Part shown: one piece after another, positions 1 through 11,594 of the stretch | Layout: every line of letters starts with the position of its first letter | Numbering within the stretch: the first letter of the stretch is position 1 | The notes under the pieces: generated by a model | Database searches by the model: none | What the model was told of the DNA's origin: nothing | What the model saw: only the letters and a program-made list of their open reading frames with translations | Source: Heliocybe sulcata | Taxonomy: Eukaryota; Basidiomycota; Agaricomycetes; Gloeophyllales; Gloeophyllaceae | DNA: 64,000 nt | Direction: 5' to 3' | Assembly: GCA_004369045.1 (NCBI GenBank) | Contig: ML213508.1 | Coordinates: 1,107,395 to 1,171,394, forward strand | Translations under genes and position numbers: made by a program

Positions 1-530
1 CCCAGACAGAGCTGAGGGACCCGATGGCGGATTCGGGCTCTGGCTCCAGGAAGAGCGACCGTTCACGAGCGCAGCAGGGCCCACGGGTATACTACCGCGA
101 CCCAAAGCTTTATTTGCGCCGACATCGGTTCGTGCGTTAGCTTGAGTCGAATGCGACGTGTATTGCGAGTGTACCTCAAAATCAACATCTCAGCCTCAGC
201 AACTCCAGAACATAATAACTAATCATTTACTCCATTCACGCCCCCCGACTGAGTCCATCCGTTCTGCTTCCCCGAGTACTTGCCTGATTGACCGCCGAGA
301 GCAGCAGGCTGAGATGACGGCGCGTTGGCAACCTGGCCATTGGGATATTGTCTGCTTCTTGTGCTAGCATAGCCCTTAGTCAAGCTGCGAGGGCCAGTGG
401 GAGGAGTTGCGCCGAGTCTCGAGGTCGAGGCAGTTGGCGTCGGCGCTGTGGCGGACAACGAGCTCCCAGATGCCGCGGCAAGCGAATTCAGCAATGCGCG
501 AGGGCCCTTCGGGGGTGCTTTGCCTGACAT
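1..530 (-). CDS. 5' part of a Pro/Ser-rich protein with repeated GPRAL-like motifs (continues off left edge)
   Basis: The protein starts with MSGKAPPKGPRALLNSL at an ATG whose complement lies at 528-530. It is rich in Ser, Pro, Gly and Gln and repeats the pattern PP-x-GP-x-A/S-L: PPKGPRALL, PPTGPRSL and, in a second open stretch at about 1-110, PVGPAALVNG and PSGPSALSG. The first exon stays open to about 219. An intron lies between roughly 110 and 260, but I could not settle its exact ends. The low-complexity N-terminus with PTGPRAL-type repeats suggests a long, disordered leader of a nuclear protein, but no domain is visible here, so no function is proposed. The remainder is outside the window. 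Confidence 0.55.
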
Positions 531-1139
531 ATATCAAGGCGCGTACGAAACGTGTGATAATGCCGAGCAGGGACCTGCTGTCGTCGTATCCGTCGTCGAG
601 CGTGTATGAGTGAAGGAGAGAGGAGTGGTCGATGCTGGTGCAAACAGCGCTCACGACCCTGCCGCCACAACTGCCACTTGACCTCGAGCTATTACTTACA
701 CTTCCTCTCTGAGCCTTTCCCCACAACTACGGTGCAATTCAAGTCTTAAATAACCCTCACCGCCCTGCTGGTGTTGCTCTACGTCGCCGATAACCATTAC
801 GAGCAGTCTCAGGGTGAGCAACGGGCGCTTCGTACGCGACCAGTGAGAAACAACCTGAGGATGGGCTTGAGAGGGAGTATATTCGCTCGACAAAGTGGTG
901 AGAACACGTCGGCAAGTGCGATGATTCCTTCGGTAAGCATGACGATCGCTGAATCATATTTAACCACGCAGGACCGGAGGAGGAACGCGGAAACTCAATT
1001 CTCAACATGGGTGATGCCCCCTCGAATATGAACGTCGGCAAGGATACTGCCCACAGTCCTTGCTTAACGGATAGCTTGAGGGTATGTCTCTACCAGCTTT
1101 ATCTACTGGACTACATTATCCTGCTTTCGACCGTCTACA
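531..1139. other. Intergenic gap with the promoter of the left-edge gene
   Basis: About 600 bp lie between the start of the left-edge gene and the stop of the S41 peptidase, both on the minus strand. The short frames here have no recognisable domain and no spliceable continuation. I see no clear TATA box or repeat. It most likely holds the 3' UTR of the peptidase and the promoter of the left-edge gene. Confidence 0.5.
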
Positions 1140-4005
1140 TCAGTGGACCCGGCGCAGGAGGAACAGCCTCGACCTTAATCGAAGAGTTGAGTAGCCCTAT
1201 GCAGAATGCCCTGCTCAGCTTGCATCTCGGACAAAGGAAGGCAGGACTTACGCGAAAGTCCACAAGTTCTGGGGGCTCATGTATGTATCCTTCGTGTATG
1301 GGTAGCGATCTGACATGATCTGTCAAGAGATGCCGCCAGAATCCTTTGGTGAATACACTCACAGGGAGCCGGCTCGGACACATATGCTATCGGCCTGGAC
1401 TCGTCGAAGTAACTCCAGGCTGTGCAAAATTGTGGACGTCGGATACGGTTCGTGCCTCTTTGAATCATTCCATCAGCGCACCTGTTCTCCAGTTATGCCT
1501 AAAATCACCCGAGACGAGCCTGCAGTAAACGTGACTTCCGGTTAGAGGGTGATTCTCGAGGGATGGGACACGACCCACAGGTCAGGAGGTGCGAGCGGAT
1601 CCTGTAGGCTACGTGATCAGAGGCGATCACCAACGCGAGCTCCAGTACTCACATCCTTTAAGCCAGCAGTCTTGATCTCCGTATCGATATCGTACCATTC
1701 CAAGACTTGGTTGCCTGCCATACCTGCAACGCCGCGCCATTTTGGTAAGATTGGCAGGCTAATGAACCATTCTTTCGCACCTTTGTATTCCATGGTCTCG
1801 CCCGGCTTGCCACCAAAGACGGCAATCTTAGTCCCATGTCGCTCATACATGCCAGTACTGAACATCGAGCATGTGGAGGCACAGTCGCCATTGCTCACTG
1901 CAGATTGTACAATCAGCAAAGCAGTTGGCATACGAGGAAAGCTAGACAAACCAATCGCCACATTCCTGAACATCGCGAAGGCATCATTAGGTCTTATCGA
2001 AGGAGTGCAGGACGAGACGGTCTTACTTCAGATCAAACGGTGGGCTTGCGGGAGGCGTTACATCGTACGGTGTGCACAAGTCCTATAACAAAAATCAGAA
2101 AACCCAGCAGCGAACTATCTTCGTGATCAAACGTACATGGAACCGCTGCGAGCTTGCGTCCGTCTGCCCATTGATGAACAGCGGTACCGAAGGGTCGTTG
2201 TAATCGTAGGTGTTAGGCATCTCAGTGTCGTTCAGGAATGCCCCTGTCGGAAGTGGTCAGGCTGCGCGAATGGCGACGTGACTGACGGATGTGCGTACAG
2301 TTATCCGGAGCGTAGTAGGATATATTGGAAGTAATCCCTTTCTCGATGACATTCTGTACGATCTTGACTGCGAGAGCATTGGCACGGGATGTGGACTGGA
2401 AACCGCTGTGATGGTGGGGTTGAGCACCTTGGGGCGTACTGTAGACTGATCATACACACGTATAGCCAAAGTTCGTTCCAGACAAGTACGAAATCAAGAA
2501 CTCCCCAAGGCATACGTAACCACCTGTAGGGACATCAAATCAGTTCTCGAGCGGCGTATATGTATACACCACATACCTCCGTTGTTTGTCAGGTCGATTA
2601 GGAGATGGCTGACACCTGCCCTCTGGAAAGACCCGATGGCAGCTTGAGTATCCGTCTGGAATTGGACGTAGTCTCCTTCAAAAGAGCCGACAAACATCTG
2701 ATGGTGGCGTGTCAGGGCTCTTGAGGTGCGGGAAATATCAAAAAGTCAGAGAGATGCTTACGACACCGGTCTTATTGTCGGGCAGAATGAAGGACTTAAT
2801 GACACCGGTGCTACCATTCGCTGGGGGCGCAGTCGGATAGAAGGGGCTCGGAAGGCCAACGGCATTGGTATGCGACTTGTCGACGATGACTGCACGCGCT
2901 AGGCGTCGAGTCGTCCGCCCATCCCGCTTACTGAGGCTGCTGGTAGACAGCTGGTCTATACCATTCGTCTCATTGTTGGCGGCACAGTTGTTCGCCCAGC
3001 TAAGTGGTTATCAGCTCGGACACATCAAATCATAAGCCATAGTACTCACTACGACGCAGAGTCGGTGAAATTATTACCCGCAAAATTAGCCAAGAAGGGC
3101 ACGGTGACAGTTTCAGGTGCAGTCGAATTCGCCGGAATCAACGTAAACGTGATGCTATTCTGATCAGGGAATGAAGCTCCAGCCAAATCGCCGAATCTCT
3201 GCGAGAACGAGGTGTCGGAGATCCTGTAGCTGCTGAACACGCTGTTCACACGAACGCCATGGTCAAGGTAGTTGCCAGAGACGGTATCGGCGATGTAGTC
3301 GACATAGGCATAAGGATCCTGGCCTTCAATCTGGAGCACCTGCGCCCCGGCCAGCCGTTCCCAGTTGAACCCAATCGACTGATAGTAGTCCGTATACTGG
3401 GTGCCGACAAGCGGGATGAGGTCTGCTAGGTCTGGAGCGATGAACACGCCCCACACGCCGTTTTGCTCAATATCTACGATTGGAGTAGGCAGAAGATTTT
3501 CGAATGTCGAATAGCAGTCCGTTAACCATCCTAAATTGCTCTTTTAGTTTGGTCAACACGATTCTTGAGGAATACCCATCGTACTCGTGTGACCATCATT
3601 GAGCTGGTTGGTGAAGTCATACACAGCACGGTTAAAGTCATAGTCGGTCTTTCTAGCTAGTCAGTATACTGATGTTTCTCCTTTCAGATAATGCCATACC
3701 GCATAGTTTGTACTGTTAATTCTTGTGATATCTGCTCTGATATTGGTCGTAGACTCTTGGAATGGAGGCGGGGAGTTCAAGTAGTAATCCTCGAAGGTGT
3801 AGAAGTCGAAAACTCGAGAGATGACCGTAAGCAGATTCTGCCGGAGCGTCTCGTTGAATGCGAACGACTTCAAACACGCCAATGCATCCGATGGGACTAC
3901 GAACGCCTGCCCGGCGATTTTAGCGCAGGGGTCAGACGCGGCAGGACCTCCGTGAGCGACAGCAGCAAGGCCGACTAGGGCTGTGGCTAGGGTCGTCCAA
4001 AGCAT
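1140..4005 (-). CDS. Secreted S41-family (tail-specific protease-like) peptidase
   Basis: Seventeen exons can be joined in frame across introns of about 45-65 nt. The start is ATG at 4005; a frame from 4053 uses only a TTG. The N-terminus is a signal peptide (MLWTTLATALVGLAAVAHG), followed by SDPCAKIAGQAFVVP, the usual opening of fungal secreted S41 proteins. Then come DYDFNRAVYDFTNQLNDGHT, the protease fold LLIDLTNNGGGYVCLGEF, and the nucleophile motif SNGDCASTCSMFST, where the Ser after CA is the expected catalytic residue. The protein ends with RHNWRTAWSYFDESRP and RYPYTKDTYMSPQNLWTFA. Several Asn-X-Ser/Thr sites fit secretion. S41 peptidases are serine proteases; in fungi some relatives sit in peptide-toxin clusters (UstP type), but no such cluster surrounds this gene. 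A TATA-like sequence lies at about 4076-4085. The S41 call is firm; the substrate is unknown. Exon ends near the C-terminus are the least certain. Confidence 0.88.
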
Positions 4006-4596
4006 GCCGACAAGCACACACACCGCTAAAGGAAGATCCTGGACAGTCGCCAAGTTTCCTCAGCTGTAGAGAGCAGTATATATACACCCTGCGTCGACGT
4101 GTATACCCCCGGCATCGTTTCCAGGGCCGCAAAGATAAGAGAGAAGCACGTCGGTCCGTGGTCATATATGTCGCTCGGGTTGCAATTGGCGACGAGAATA
4201 GAGCGACCAACTTCGTCCACCATGACCGCGTGGTGCATCCGTGCAGCCGGTGTGTGATGGGATACCAATGGGCGCCCGAGTCTCTGACTAGGAAATCCAA
4301 GTTGTACACCAAGGCTCGGCGAACGTTCAGCCCTCAAGATCGCGGTTGTGATAGCCATAGGACTATAGTGCTGTGCGAGCCTGCAATCGTGCCAGAAATG
4401 ATATGTCGGGGAGTGGTGGGTATAATGTGATGGCGAGATCAGAGACGGCGAATTACGCTGGAGCGCATCATTTAGCGTCCTGTGGCGGAGTTGTGTGCTG
4501 CTATTTGCCGCAATTGTGGCATCCTTGAATTGTGGCATTTTGCAGAAACTTGACAGAAACTACTGCTCCCTCGAAATCCTGTCGAGCCAACTTAGC
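4006..4596. promoter_or_regulatory. Divergent promoter between S41 peptidase and APH-like kinase
   Basis: The two flanking genes point away from each other, so this 590-bp gap must carry both promoters. A TATATATA stretch at about 4076-4085 lies some 70 bp before the peptidase ATG. Frames running into it have no ATG that would lengthen either gene convincingly. Confidence 0.45.
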
Positions 4597-5865
4597 ATGA
4601 CTTCATCGTCCTCCGGCTCGTCGTCGCAGGACTCTGCGAAGGATTTTATTAATACTCTGGATACCGAAACGATACAGTCACTTGCTTTGGCCAGCCGAAG
4701 GAAGCTATCGGCGTCCGCCCTTGAATCAGTACTGCCGTTGACGCTTTCATGCGTGGTCGTCCTCCCTCCCAAGAACGGCTCGGATAACATCGTCTACGAA
4801 CTCATATTTTCTGATGATATTCACTGGGCAGTACGGGTTCCATTTCAACAGTGGAGTGACCTTCGTTCTGAATCCATGCGCCTCGATATTGTGGCGCAGC
4901 ACTACATCTTATCCTGCACGTCTGTGCCCCTCCCTCGCATTCACAGTTACTGCCTAGACGAGAAAAATCCCTTGGGTCACCCGTACATGATGACCGATTG
5001 GGCCAGTGGTGTTCGCCTCGTCGACGTCTGGGACGACCCAGGGTGGTGGCAGCCTCCGCGGACTAAGGAGCGCTTTCTCGCATCCTTGGCAAGACATATG
5101 GCCGAGCTTGCATCTCTTGAGTTTGAAAAGATAGGCCGCCTAGACTCTACCGAGCAGGGTGACTCGCATTTTGTTGGGCCGTTCCCTTCTCGCCACGCTC
5201 TTTGCAGGACAACGCGGCTACTCAGCCCGGACTCCCAGATAGGGCCTTTTGAGAGCACGCACGCATACCTCAGCTTGCCTTTGGACGAACGAAGGCGAAG
5301 CAGGGATAATGAACTGCTAGCGGTATTGTCGCTCCTGCTCGCCGGCCTTCCGGACCCTCGTTTCGACGCACCGCCTTTCGTCCTGGGCCACCCCGACTTC
5401 GATTCGCAAAATGTCTTCATTAGTGAAGAAACAGCAGAACTCTCAGCGATGATCGACTGGGACGGAGTCGCCGTCCTGCCCCGCCAGCTCGGTGCACTAA
5501 CGTATCCCGCCTGGCTCACCGTCGACTGGAATCCGATCATGTACAGCAGCTACAAAGAACAGCAACACTGCGACACTGAGGAAGAGCTCCACGAGTACCG
5601 AGCCATGTACACTGAGGCCATGCGCACTCTGTCTGCGGAGTATGCAGAGGCCACGCGCAATTCACATATACTCTCGACCCTCGCAATTGCTGTGGCCGAG
5701 GAATTCACAACAGGGGCAATCGTCTATCATCTGGGAAAATTCGCCTTTGGATCGAGGCTGCTGATGTACGATCTCCTAGAAGGCATCAAGCGTGCTCCCT
5801 GGTTTAATCTGATCCCCGGGGACGTCGCACGCGTCGACAACCTTGAAGTTGAAGATTCCGATTGA
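4597..5865 (+). CDS. Aminoglycoside phosphotransferase (APH)-fold kinase-like protein
   Basis: This is an intronless frame of 422 residues from the first ATG (MTSSSSGSSSQD); the frame upstream has only GTG. The Ser-rich leader is followed by an APH / choline-kinase-like fold: a beta-strand region with WAVRVPFQQW, then the Brenner-type catalytic loop LGHPDFDSQNVF (H-x-D-x4-N) and the metal-binding AMIDWDGV (IDWD in place of DFG). These residues identify PF01636-type phosphotransferases, which form large families in Agaricomycetes. Most have no known substrate, and bacterial members phosphorylate aminoglycosides. Family members of this length are normal, so it looks intact. It stands alone between the divergent S41 gene and a minus-strand membrane protein. 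The fold is well supported; the substrate cannot be inferred. Confidence 0.87.
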   Translation: MTSSSSGSSSQDSAKDFINTLDTETIQSLALASRRKLSASALESVLPLTLSCVVVLPPKNGSDNIVYELIFSDDIHWAVRVPFQQWSDLRSESMRLDIVAQHYILSCTSVPLPRIHSYCLDEKNPLGHPYMMTDWASGVRLVDVWDDPGWWQPPRTKERFLASLARHMAELASLEFEKIGRLDSTEQGDSHFVGPFPSRHALCRTTRLLSPDSQIGPFESTHAYLSLPLDERRRSRDNELLAVLSLLLAGLPDPRFDAPPFVLGHPDFDSQNVFISEETAELSAMIDWDGVAVLPRQLGALTYPAWLTVDWNPIMYSSYKEQQHCDTEEELHEYRAMYTEAMRTLSAEYAEATRNSHILSTLAIAVAEEFTTGAIVYHLGKFAFGSRLLMYDLLEGIKRAPWFNLIPGDVARVDNLEVEDSD

Positions 5866-6241
5866 TAGCGTCGCTCATAGATCGCCTACATTCCTCTGCA
5901 AATAATATAGGAACAGCGCCTGTAGAGGGGAGCATCCATGTATCATCCAAGAAACGAAGACAGGAAGTCAAAACAATGCAATTACATCAGCGAATGAATT
6001 CTACAGACAGCGATCTACGGGTAAGGACAATCTATTAGTGAAGAGGTTTCAACGTACAAATCAGACTGCAAATTTGGGAGTGTGAAGTCAACGTCCATCC
6101 AGTATATGTAAAAATAAAGCAGGCACCCGGCATCAAATTGCCGGCTCGATGGTGTTACAAACAGCCTTAGTACCTTGAGCAAAGAGACTGACAGATAAAA
6201 GCACACGACCACCACGGCCACCACTATCGACACACAACCCC
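5866..6241. other. Convergent 3' intergenic region
   Basis: This gap separates two genes that end toward each other. It is AT-richer than its flanks and holds no frame with a recognisable domain. It presumably contains both 3' UTRs and poly(A) signals. Confidence 0.45.
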
Positions 6242-8456
6242 CTAATGCACAACTGCTTGATGCCTTGCAGGCGTGATCGTAAGATCCGTCGGCTCCTGCA
6301 TATGCACCGCCGCCATCCGCGGCGTCGGGGGCTCAGAAGTCGCAGGACTCGAGGCCACAGGCGTGGGAGGCTCGACGTCGACAAACACGCCCGCAGTAGA
6401 CGGCGTCGGCGGCATCGACTCCTCAGCCGTCGCGAACGACTGGATGGTGCTCGCTCGCGACTCTGACCGGTTTCCGAGGACGGGCTTGAATGAGGTCGGA
6501 GGGACGGGTGCACGAGTTGACTCGGCGAGTTCTACCACAGTATTTCGAGGTGTCTCCGGCTCAGTCGAAGTTGCCGGGGCAACTTCCTTGTCTCTCTCTT
6601 CGACCTTCTCCTCTATTCCTTCCGCCTTAAGAGCTTCGGGATCTACAGTAGTCGTCGCGGGCGCCGCGTCGATAACTGGCGCGGAAAGTGGTGAATCCGA
6701 GGCTTCCTGAGTGTTCGCTTCTGGACTGGCCGCACTATCTGGCGACTCTGCGTGTGGTCTCGGCTGGGACATGGATCGGCGTGTTTGACCATCCCCTTGC
6801 TCGCCCGATGAACCACTCGAATCGCCCGTCTGCGGTCTCGCACCCTCCGGGATCGCAAAGTCAAAGTCGGGCGGCGGTAAGCTCAAATTCACCCTCGACG
6901 ACGAAGCAGCATACGCAATCGCGTCGGGGCCGTAGGGTACACCGAACCGCCCTAGGCTCTCGCGCGACGATATCAGCTTGATCTGCTCCGGTGTCGGCCC
7001 CGACCTGGGATACACGATTTCCGTCCGCGTGAGCGTGTGGGCGAGCGGTGCAGAGATGGAGTGGAGAGAGATGGTCGAGGGCGAGTTGAGATGGGCCGAA
7101 TTCAGCGTGTTCGAGGAGCGCTGCCGCGAGATGGTGCGGAACGCGGAAGAGGTCAGCCCCAGAATGGAACCCGTGCTCGACTGGTTGGCACGATGGGTAG
7201 GACGCCTAGTTCCGGGCAAACCGTCATTCGAGTTCGAATGCGAGTGCGAGCTTCCAGATCCGATGGTGCCTATGGACTGGAAGGAGCTGTCACGGTTGTG
7301 ACCATGGGAGTTTCTCTGTTGGCTGCGGGTGGTAGGGACAGCAGGCACTGAGGCGGAAGTGGGATGCGGGTTCCTTGTAGCGGGGTGGCTCATTGCGTTG
7401 AACAAGGTTCGTAGTCCGCGTCGTCTGCCGCCAGCTGCCTCAGACTCCGCTCCAGCCGCTCCGCTAGGGTTTCGTCTGACAGTGGCGACATTGGATGTAT
7501 CAAGTGGCGGAGAATGATTTCCGGCGGCCAAGTCGTAGTTCGGTGGTAGATCCGCTATGTCAACAGTGTCTTGAGGCTGTATCACTATGGCGCCGTCCTC
7601 GAATGAGTCTTCAATGGTCTCCAGACTGGCTCTGCCGGCCAGGCTATCCGTGTTTGGAGTGAGCAGGTGATTGTTAGAAGAGTCCTGAGACTCAGTTCGT
7701 AGAAGGGGCATTTCTGATGACGTGGCGTGAATCGATATTCGTGCGTTCGTGGTCCGTGCTTCCGGCTCTTCACTGGCAGGCTCATCCTCCATATCCGGAT
7801 TGCCTCTGGGAAAGTCATGAGCTTCTCGATATAACTCATTATAACTGGTCCTGTGCGTACTGGTTGATAACAAGCTCGTTCTCGCCGGGTTCCTTCATGT
7901 AAGCAGGCAAGGACTTCGTAGAGATCTGACTTGGTGTCCTGCCCGGTCTCCTCCCTCTTCTAGCGCCGGTCCGACCATTTGCTGCAGGTCCCGTAGTGTT
8001 TCCATCTTGCTGCGACTGAGCGGTAGAGGCTGGAGGACTTCTCACTCCGGTCAACTGCTCGGCGGTCACTTCACGAACTTGTGGCTGCTGGCGGCGAGTC
8101 ACACGAGCTGTCGTAGACCGAGCAAATGGAACAGCTCTCTGCGCAAGATTTCGCAGTTGGCGCTGTCTCGCTGCAACGTACATGATAACAGCCGCTACAG
8201 CGAGAATGACGACAAGGATGGGAACCTAATGAATGGACGGCGGTCAGAACGTCATCTGTAGAAGCAGCTCGCATTGCACTTCTCCACATCGTCCTTAGCA
8301 AAGAGCACTCACCCATGTTGACGACGGTGTACCACCTCCATCCCTGCGCACTAAGCCTGCCGAAGGAGCCGCACGAGCATGATAGCTGTCGGACGAGCAA
8401 CTTTGGAATAGCGCCCAGAGTAAGGCGAACCGGATAGAGAAAGCTGTCGAGGACAT
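6242..8456 (-). CDS. Single-pass membrane protein with long Ser/Pro-rich cytoplasmic tail
   Basis: Three exons (8313-8456, 7861-8225, 6242-7805) join to 690 codons plus stop with matching phases. The order is: a signal peptide (MSSTAFSIRFALLWALFQ), a short extracellular piece with RRDGGGTPSSTW, one membrane span (VPILVVILAVAAVIMYVAA) and, directly after it, a basic stop-transfer stretch (RQRQLRNLAQR). About 600 residues of Ser/Pro/Thr-rich, probably disordered tail follow, containing LPPNYDLAAG (a PPxY-like site of the kind bound by WW domains) and TSFKPVLGNRSESRASTIQ. An in-frame ATG at 8498 would add 14 residues. This topology resembles fungal wall or signal-transducing type I proteins, but the ectodomain is too short for a WSC or Mid2 sensor. 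Function unknown. The tail could be regulated by phosphorylation (inference). Confidence 0.8.
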
Positions 8457-9259
8457 AAGAGAGGAAAGAGTTAATGACAGCTTTGGGCCATCCTTCATTT
8501 GTCCTGGGCACAAGCAGCAGCGGGCACTCTAAAGGACAAGAGATACCCGGAGAACGCAGTCCTGATCCAACCCGGGCAGCAGTCATCCTGCCCCTGTAAG
8601 CTATTTCCCTTTTAGGTAAGGTACCGTAATGTACCTCTGCACTAATGAGCACCCTCCTTTCCGTCAATAATTGGTTCAGAAGAAAGACACTATATCAGGA
8701 ATTTATTAGAGGTGCAAGCGGGAGGTAACTAAAAGGACACAGACAGACCGAAAAGCCATTAAATATACTGAGCGTCAAGTGAACTGCGAGGTTCTTCTGC
8801 TCTTCACTAAAAATATGAGAGAATAATTAGCACCTAATCCCATGCAATACTAACAGCGTTTTTCGAGCGGGCAGGATGTGTCGAAAGCCCCCAGTTTACT
8901 ATCTTCGTCCTTAGGGCACTAGGGTCCCGGAAGCGCTCGGGATATCAAACACAGCCAACGGTAGTCAGTAGAGTTTCTTGTAAATTAATTTAGTACCATC
9001 GAATGTCGCGGACTATTCGGTACGCACCATGTATCAAGCTTTCAAGTGAGAAGACGATGTTTAAAACATTCCACATATGTCCCGTATCCGGAAATATGGT
9101 AACCTCGTTTGGCTATAAACGTGGAAGACCCCATGCACTCACGACGCCTCCAGGCTGACGCCGACGGACCTTGAACTCGGTATTCGTAAAAGCTTTACCA
9201 ACTGCCACTGGATGTGCCATATCCTCATCATATATAATGTCAACATCAATCAGAACTCG
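8457..9259. other. Gene-free stretch upstream of the membrane protein
   Basis: The part nearest 8456 should hold the promoter of the minus-strand membrane protein. The rest is AT-rich and shows no frame, repeat or RNA gene that I can support. Confidence 0.4.
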
Positions 9260-10220
9260 TTAGGTGAAGGGAAGCATAAGGATTGCGAGAGTTGCTGTGC
9301 GTCCTTGAGTACAGCCACCGGCCATCGAACCTATGGTCGACGGGCACCCAAAAATCTTGCAATGTTTCACGTCGTCCGCCCAGGATGACGTTCTCCATCG
9401 GCAAGGACTCTGAGATGGCAGAATTAACCCAGTAAGTACGCTCGCCCGTGGTCTGCGCATGCCCCGAATGTCGAACAGTGATTGATCATCTCCTAGTAGG
9501 CTAGCTCTCGCAGTTAGATACAGGTCCTGACTTGAATCGGCAAACCACGAATATTGCTGCACTCGACTTTCAGATCCATGGATAGACATCTCCCGCCGAA
9601 CACCGAGCCGACAAAGGAATCAATGGTTTGAAAAATCACTCCTGCTCTTAGGCTCGTTTCCTTCGAGGAGACCCTGGCAGTTAATGGAGATACTGGGATG
9701 GTGCGGAAGCCGGTACTGACTCTAGACTTGCTGGTGGATGTCTCCTCAGTGAATCCGAGTAGGCGGGCAACGGTCGGGACTGAATCGATATCCAATCACT
9801 GCGTTAGAAATCAAACAAGTCTAAATATGAATTGACTCTAGGTATGGCGGCGTAAAACCCAACATCGGAAGTTTAGAAGTACTTTGGATGTCTACGCCGA
9901 TCTCTTCATCGCACATGGCTCGGAACCACCCTGGTATCCTTCATCCCCAGGAGTACGATGATAATCTCGCACACTGCTCCGAGGGTCGCTCTCCGCCGAA
10001 GCATTATTCTATACCGTTCCAAATCATCTTTCGGCTTGCGAAGCCGTTCCACAGCCATTGAACATGGATTCGGCCAGCCATATGACTCGACGGGATCTAC
10101 ATATTACCGCGAAAGTCGTCGCAGACATATATAAGCCAAGTACGCACCTTCTTCCATAGTCCACAAGGTTCAGTTTGAGAGATCTAGATTCACGTATGCG
10201 ACGAAGATTTGTGTTCAATA
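9260..10220 (-). other. Coding-like but unassembled minus-strand fragments (possible decayed gene)
   Basis: Minus-strand frames here read like protein in patches. Examples are SVPTVARLLGFTEETS and SLRAGVIFQTIDSFVGSV at 9540-9795, LPMENVILGGRRETLQDFW at about 9330-9410, and WPNPCSMAVERLRKPK at about 10030-10090. I could not join them into one model with good splice sites and no start is evident. I do not recognise a family. It may be a decayed gene or one with many short exons. The call is only that this stretch looks more coding than the surrounding gap. Confidence 0.22.
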
Positions 10221-11594
10221 CACGTCAATCCTCACAGGACACTTACTATAACGTCCAGAGAAGAGCGTCACTCCATTTCTGACTTGTCAATGCATAAGAC
10301 TGAGCTAATCTCTACGTCAGGACGGATACGAACTGGAGGCACTAATGCATCGCAAGAAGGTGGCGTATTTTGAAATGCGTCTGCTGAAGAGCATGTCATG
10401 GCACACTTTACGGGTCGTACGTGCCTGTGCTTGTCTTCCATTGCGCGTTTATCGCGAGAGTTGTATAGATTCGAGATCCGGATCCAAGTCTCCCCTGGCT
10501 GGGCCAGCCACACTGAAGTCACAACCCCGACCGTCAGTCTATGTTTATCTTCCAGTCCGTCGCGACTACTGCCACGAATGCATTCATTCGTAACACACGG
10601 TTCAATGCCCCCAGTTCAGCGTTCATTGCATTCCAATAGACTATTGATATCGGTCTCAAGAGATGCGCACCAATCATCTAAATACCTGTGCCGGGATTTT
10701 CTCGGTCTCTCTTTCTCCGCCGGGTGCACCCGCTATGAGCTGTGGAATACAGAGGTTGGTCTAGTGCTGGGGTGCTGGCGGCTGTCTATACGGCTCCGAA
10801 TCAGCGCAGGATGCCTGCAATGCGGAATCTATGCATCTCACCTCCGCAAAAGGGTGGCATGGCTCCCCGGCATTTCAGTCTCTTCTTCGTATCCGTGGAC
10901 TCTGTACGTCTTCTCTCCCATGGACTCGGACTTTCCTGGACAACCTCGACTTGCTCTAGATCTTCCCTTCATGGGTGGCGAGATAGGACACGACCCCGCC
11001 CTATGGCGAGATGAGAAAGCGATGCAAGGTTTTGGATCCAGACGACGGCCGATTGATCAACAGTTATCCTTGAAGACTCTACTGTATTGTGCGGTGCGCC
11101 AATGGGAGATATTCCCGGTCTCTGGTTTTCTGGTGCCTTCATATTCGTTGTCGCGAAGCATCTTGAGGAGCCTGGTGCCATATGCCAATCCGTCTGCCCG
11201 ATATCATGGGCCACAAATTGGGAATGGAATGCAGTGGTGATGCTGCCTATGCACCGGAACAGAGGGCTCTGCCACTCGCCGGCATTCCGACAGTAGCTAT
11301 GATGCCTTGATCCTTTATGATCTGCTGCTACCCAATCTCTCCACACGGCAAGGTATGTGAATCCAAGGGCACTGGTCCTTAGGTCAAGGGTCTCTTCGTC
11401 CAACTTCGTCCTCGAGTGGCCGAGACGTACCTAGATCTGCCACTCCCACCTCCTAGTCCTCCAGAAAGGAGGCTTGTCTTGAGTATATATAATGGTTCAA
11501 ACGCCGTGGTAGGTGCGACAAAACTCGCAACTCATTTAGCAAAGCAAGCTATCCAATCCTCACTAGCCTCTACATCCACCCTCTAGCGCTTTCA
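10221..11594. other. Gene-free stretch ending in the promoter of the cysteine-rich secreted protein
   Basis: A 280-codon plus frame (10398-11240) and an overlapping 144-codon minus frame (10969-11403) are both open. Neither shows domain signatures, a signal peptide or splice structure, so I do not call either as a gene. The last 120 bp carry the promoter of the next gene. Confidence 0.35.
11482..11493 (+). promoter_or_regulatory. TATA box of the cysteine-rich secreted protein gene
   Basis: GAGTATATATAATGG contains a near-consensus TATA element about 100 bp before the ATG at 11595. This spacing fits a strong, regulated fungal promoter with a short 5' UTR. Confidence 0.5.

Noticed and set aside
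1007-1528. Plus-strand frames (ISGPGAGGTAS, KAGLTRKSTSSGG, GSRLGH) that look like decayed phosphoketolase
   Set aside because: The same bases on the minus strand encode the well-spliced C-terminal exons of the S41 peptidase (RHNWRTAWSYFDESRP, RYPYTKDTYMSPQNLWTFA). The resemblance is an antisense shadow.
6245-7517. Long plus-strand Arg/Ser/Gly-rich frames
   Set aside because: Antisense shadows of the GC-rich, low-complexity exon of the minus-strand membrane protein.
10398-11240. 280-codon open plus frame
   Set aside because: No domain, signal peptide or membrane pattern; a long overlapping minus frame is equally open; composition is not clearly coding.
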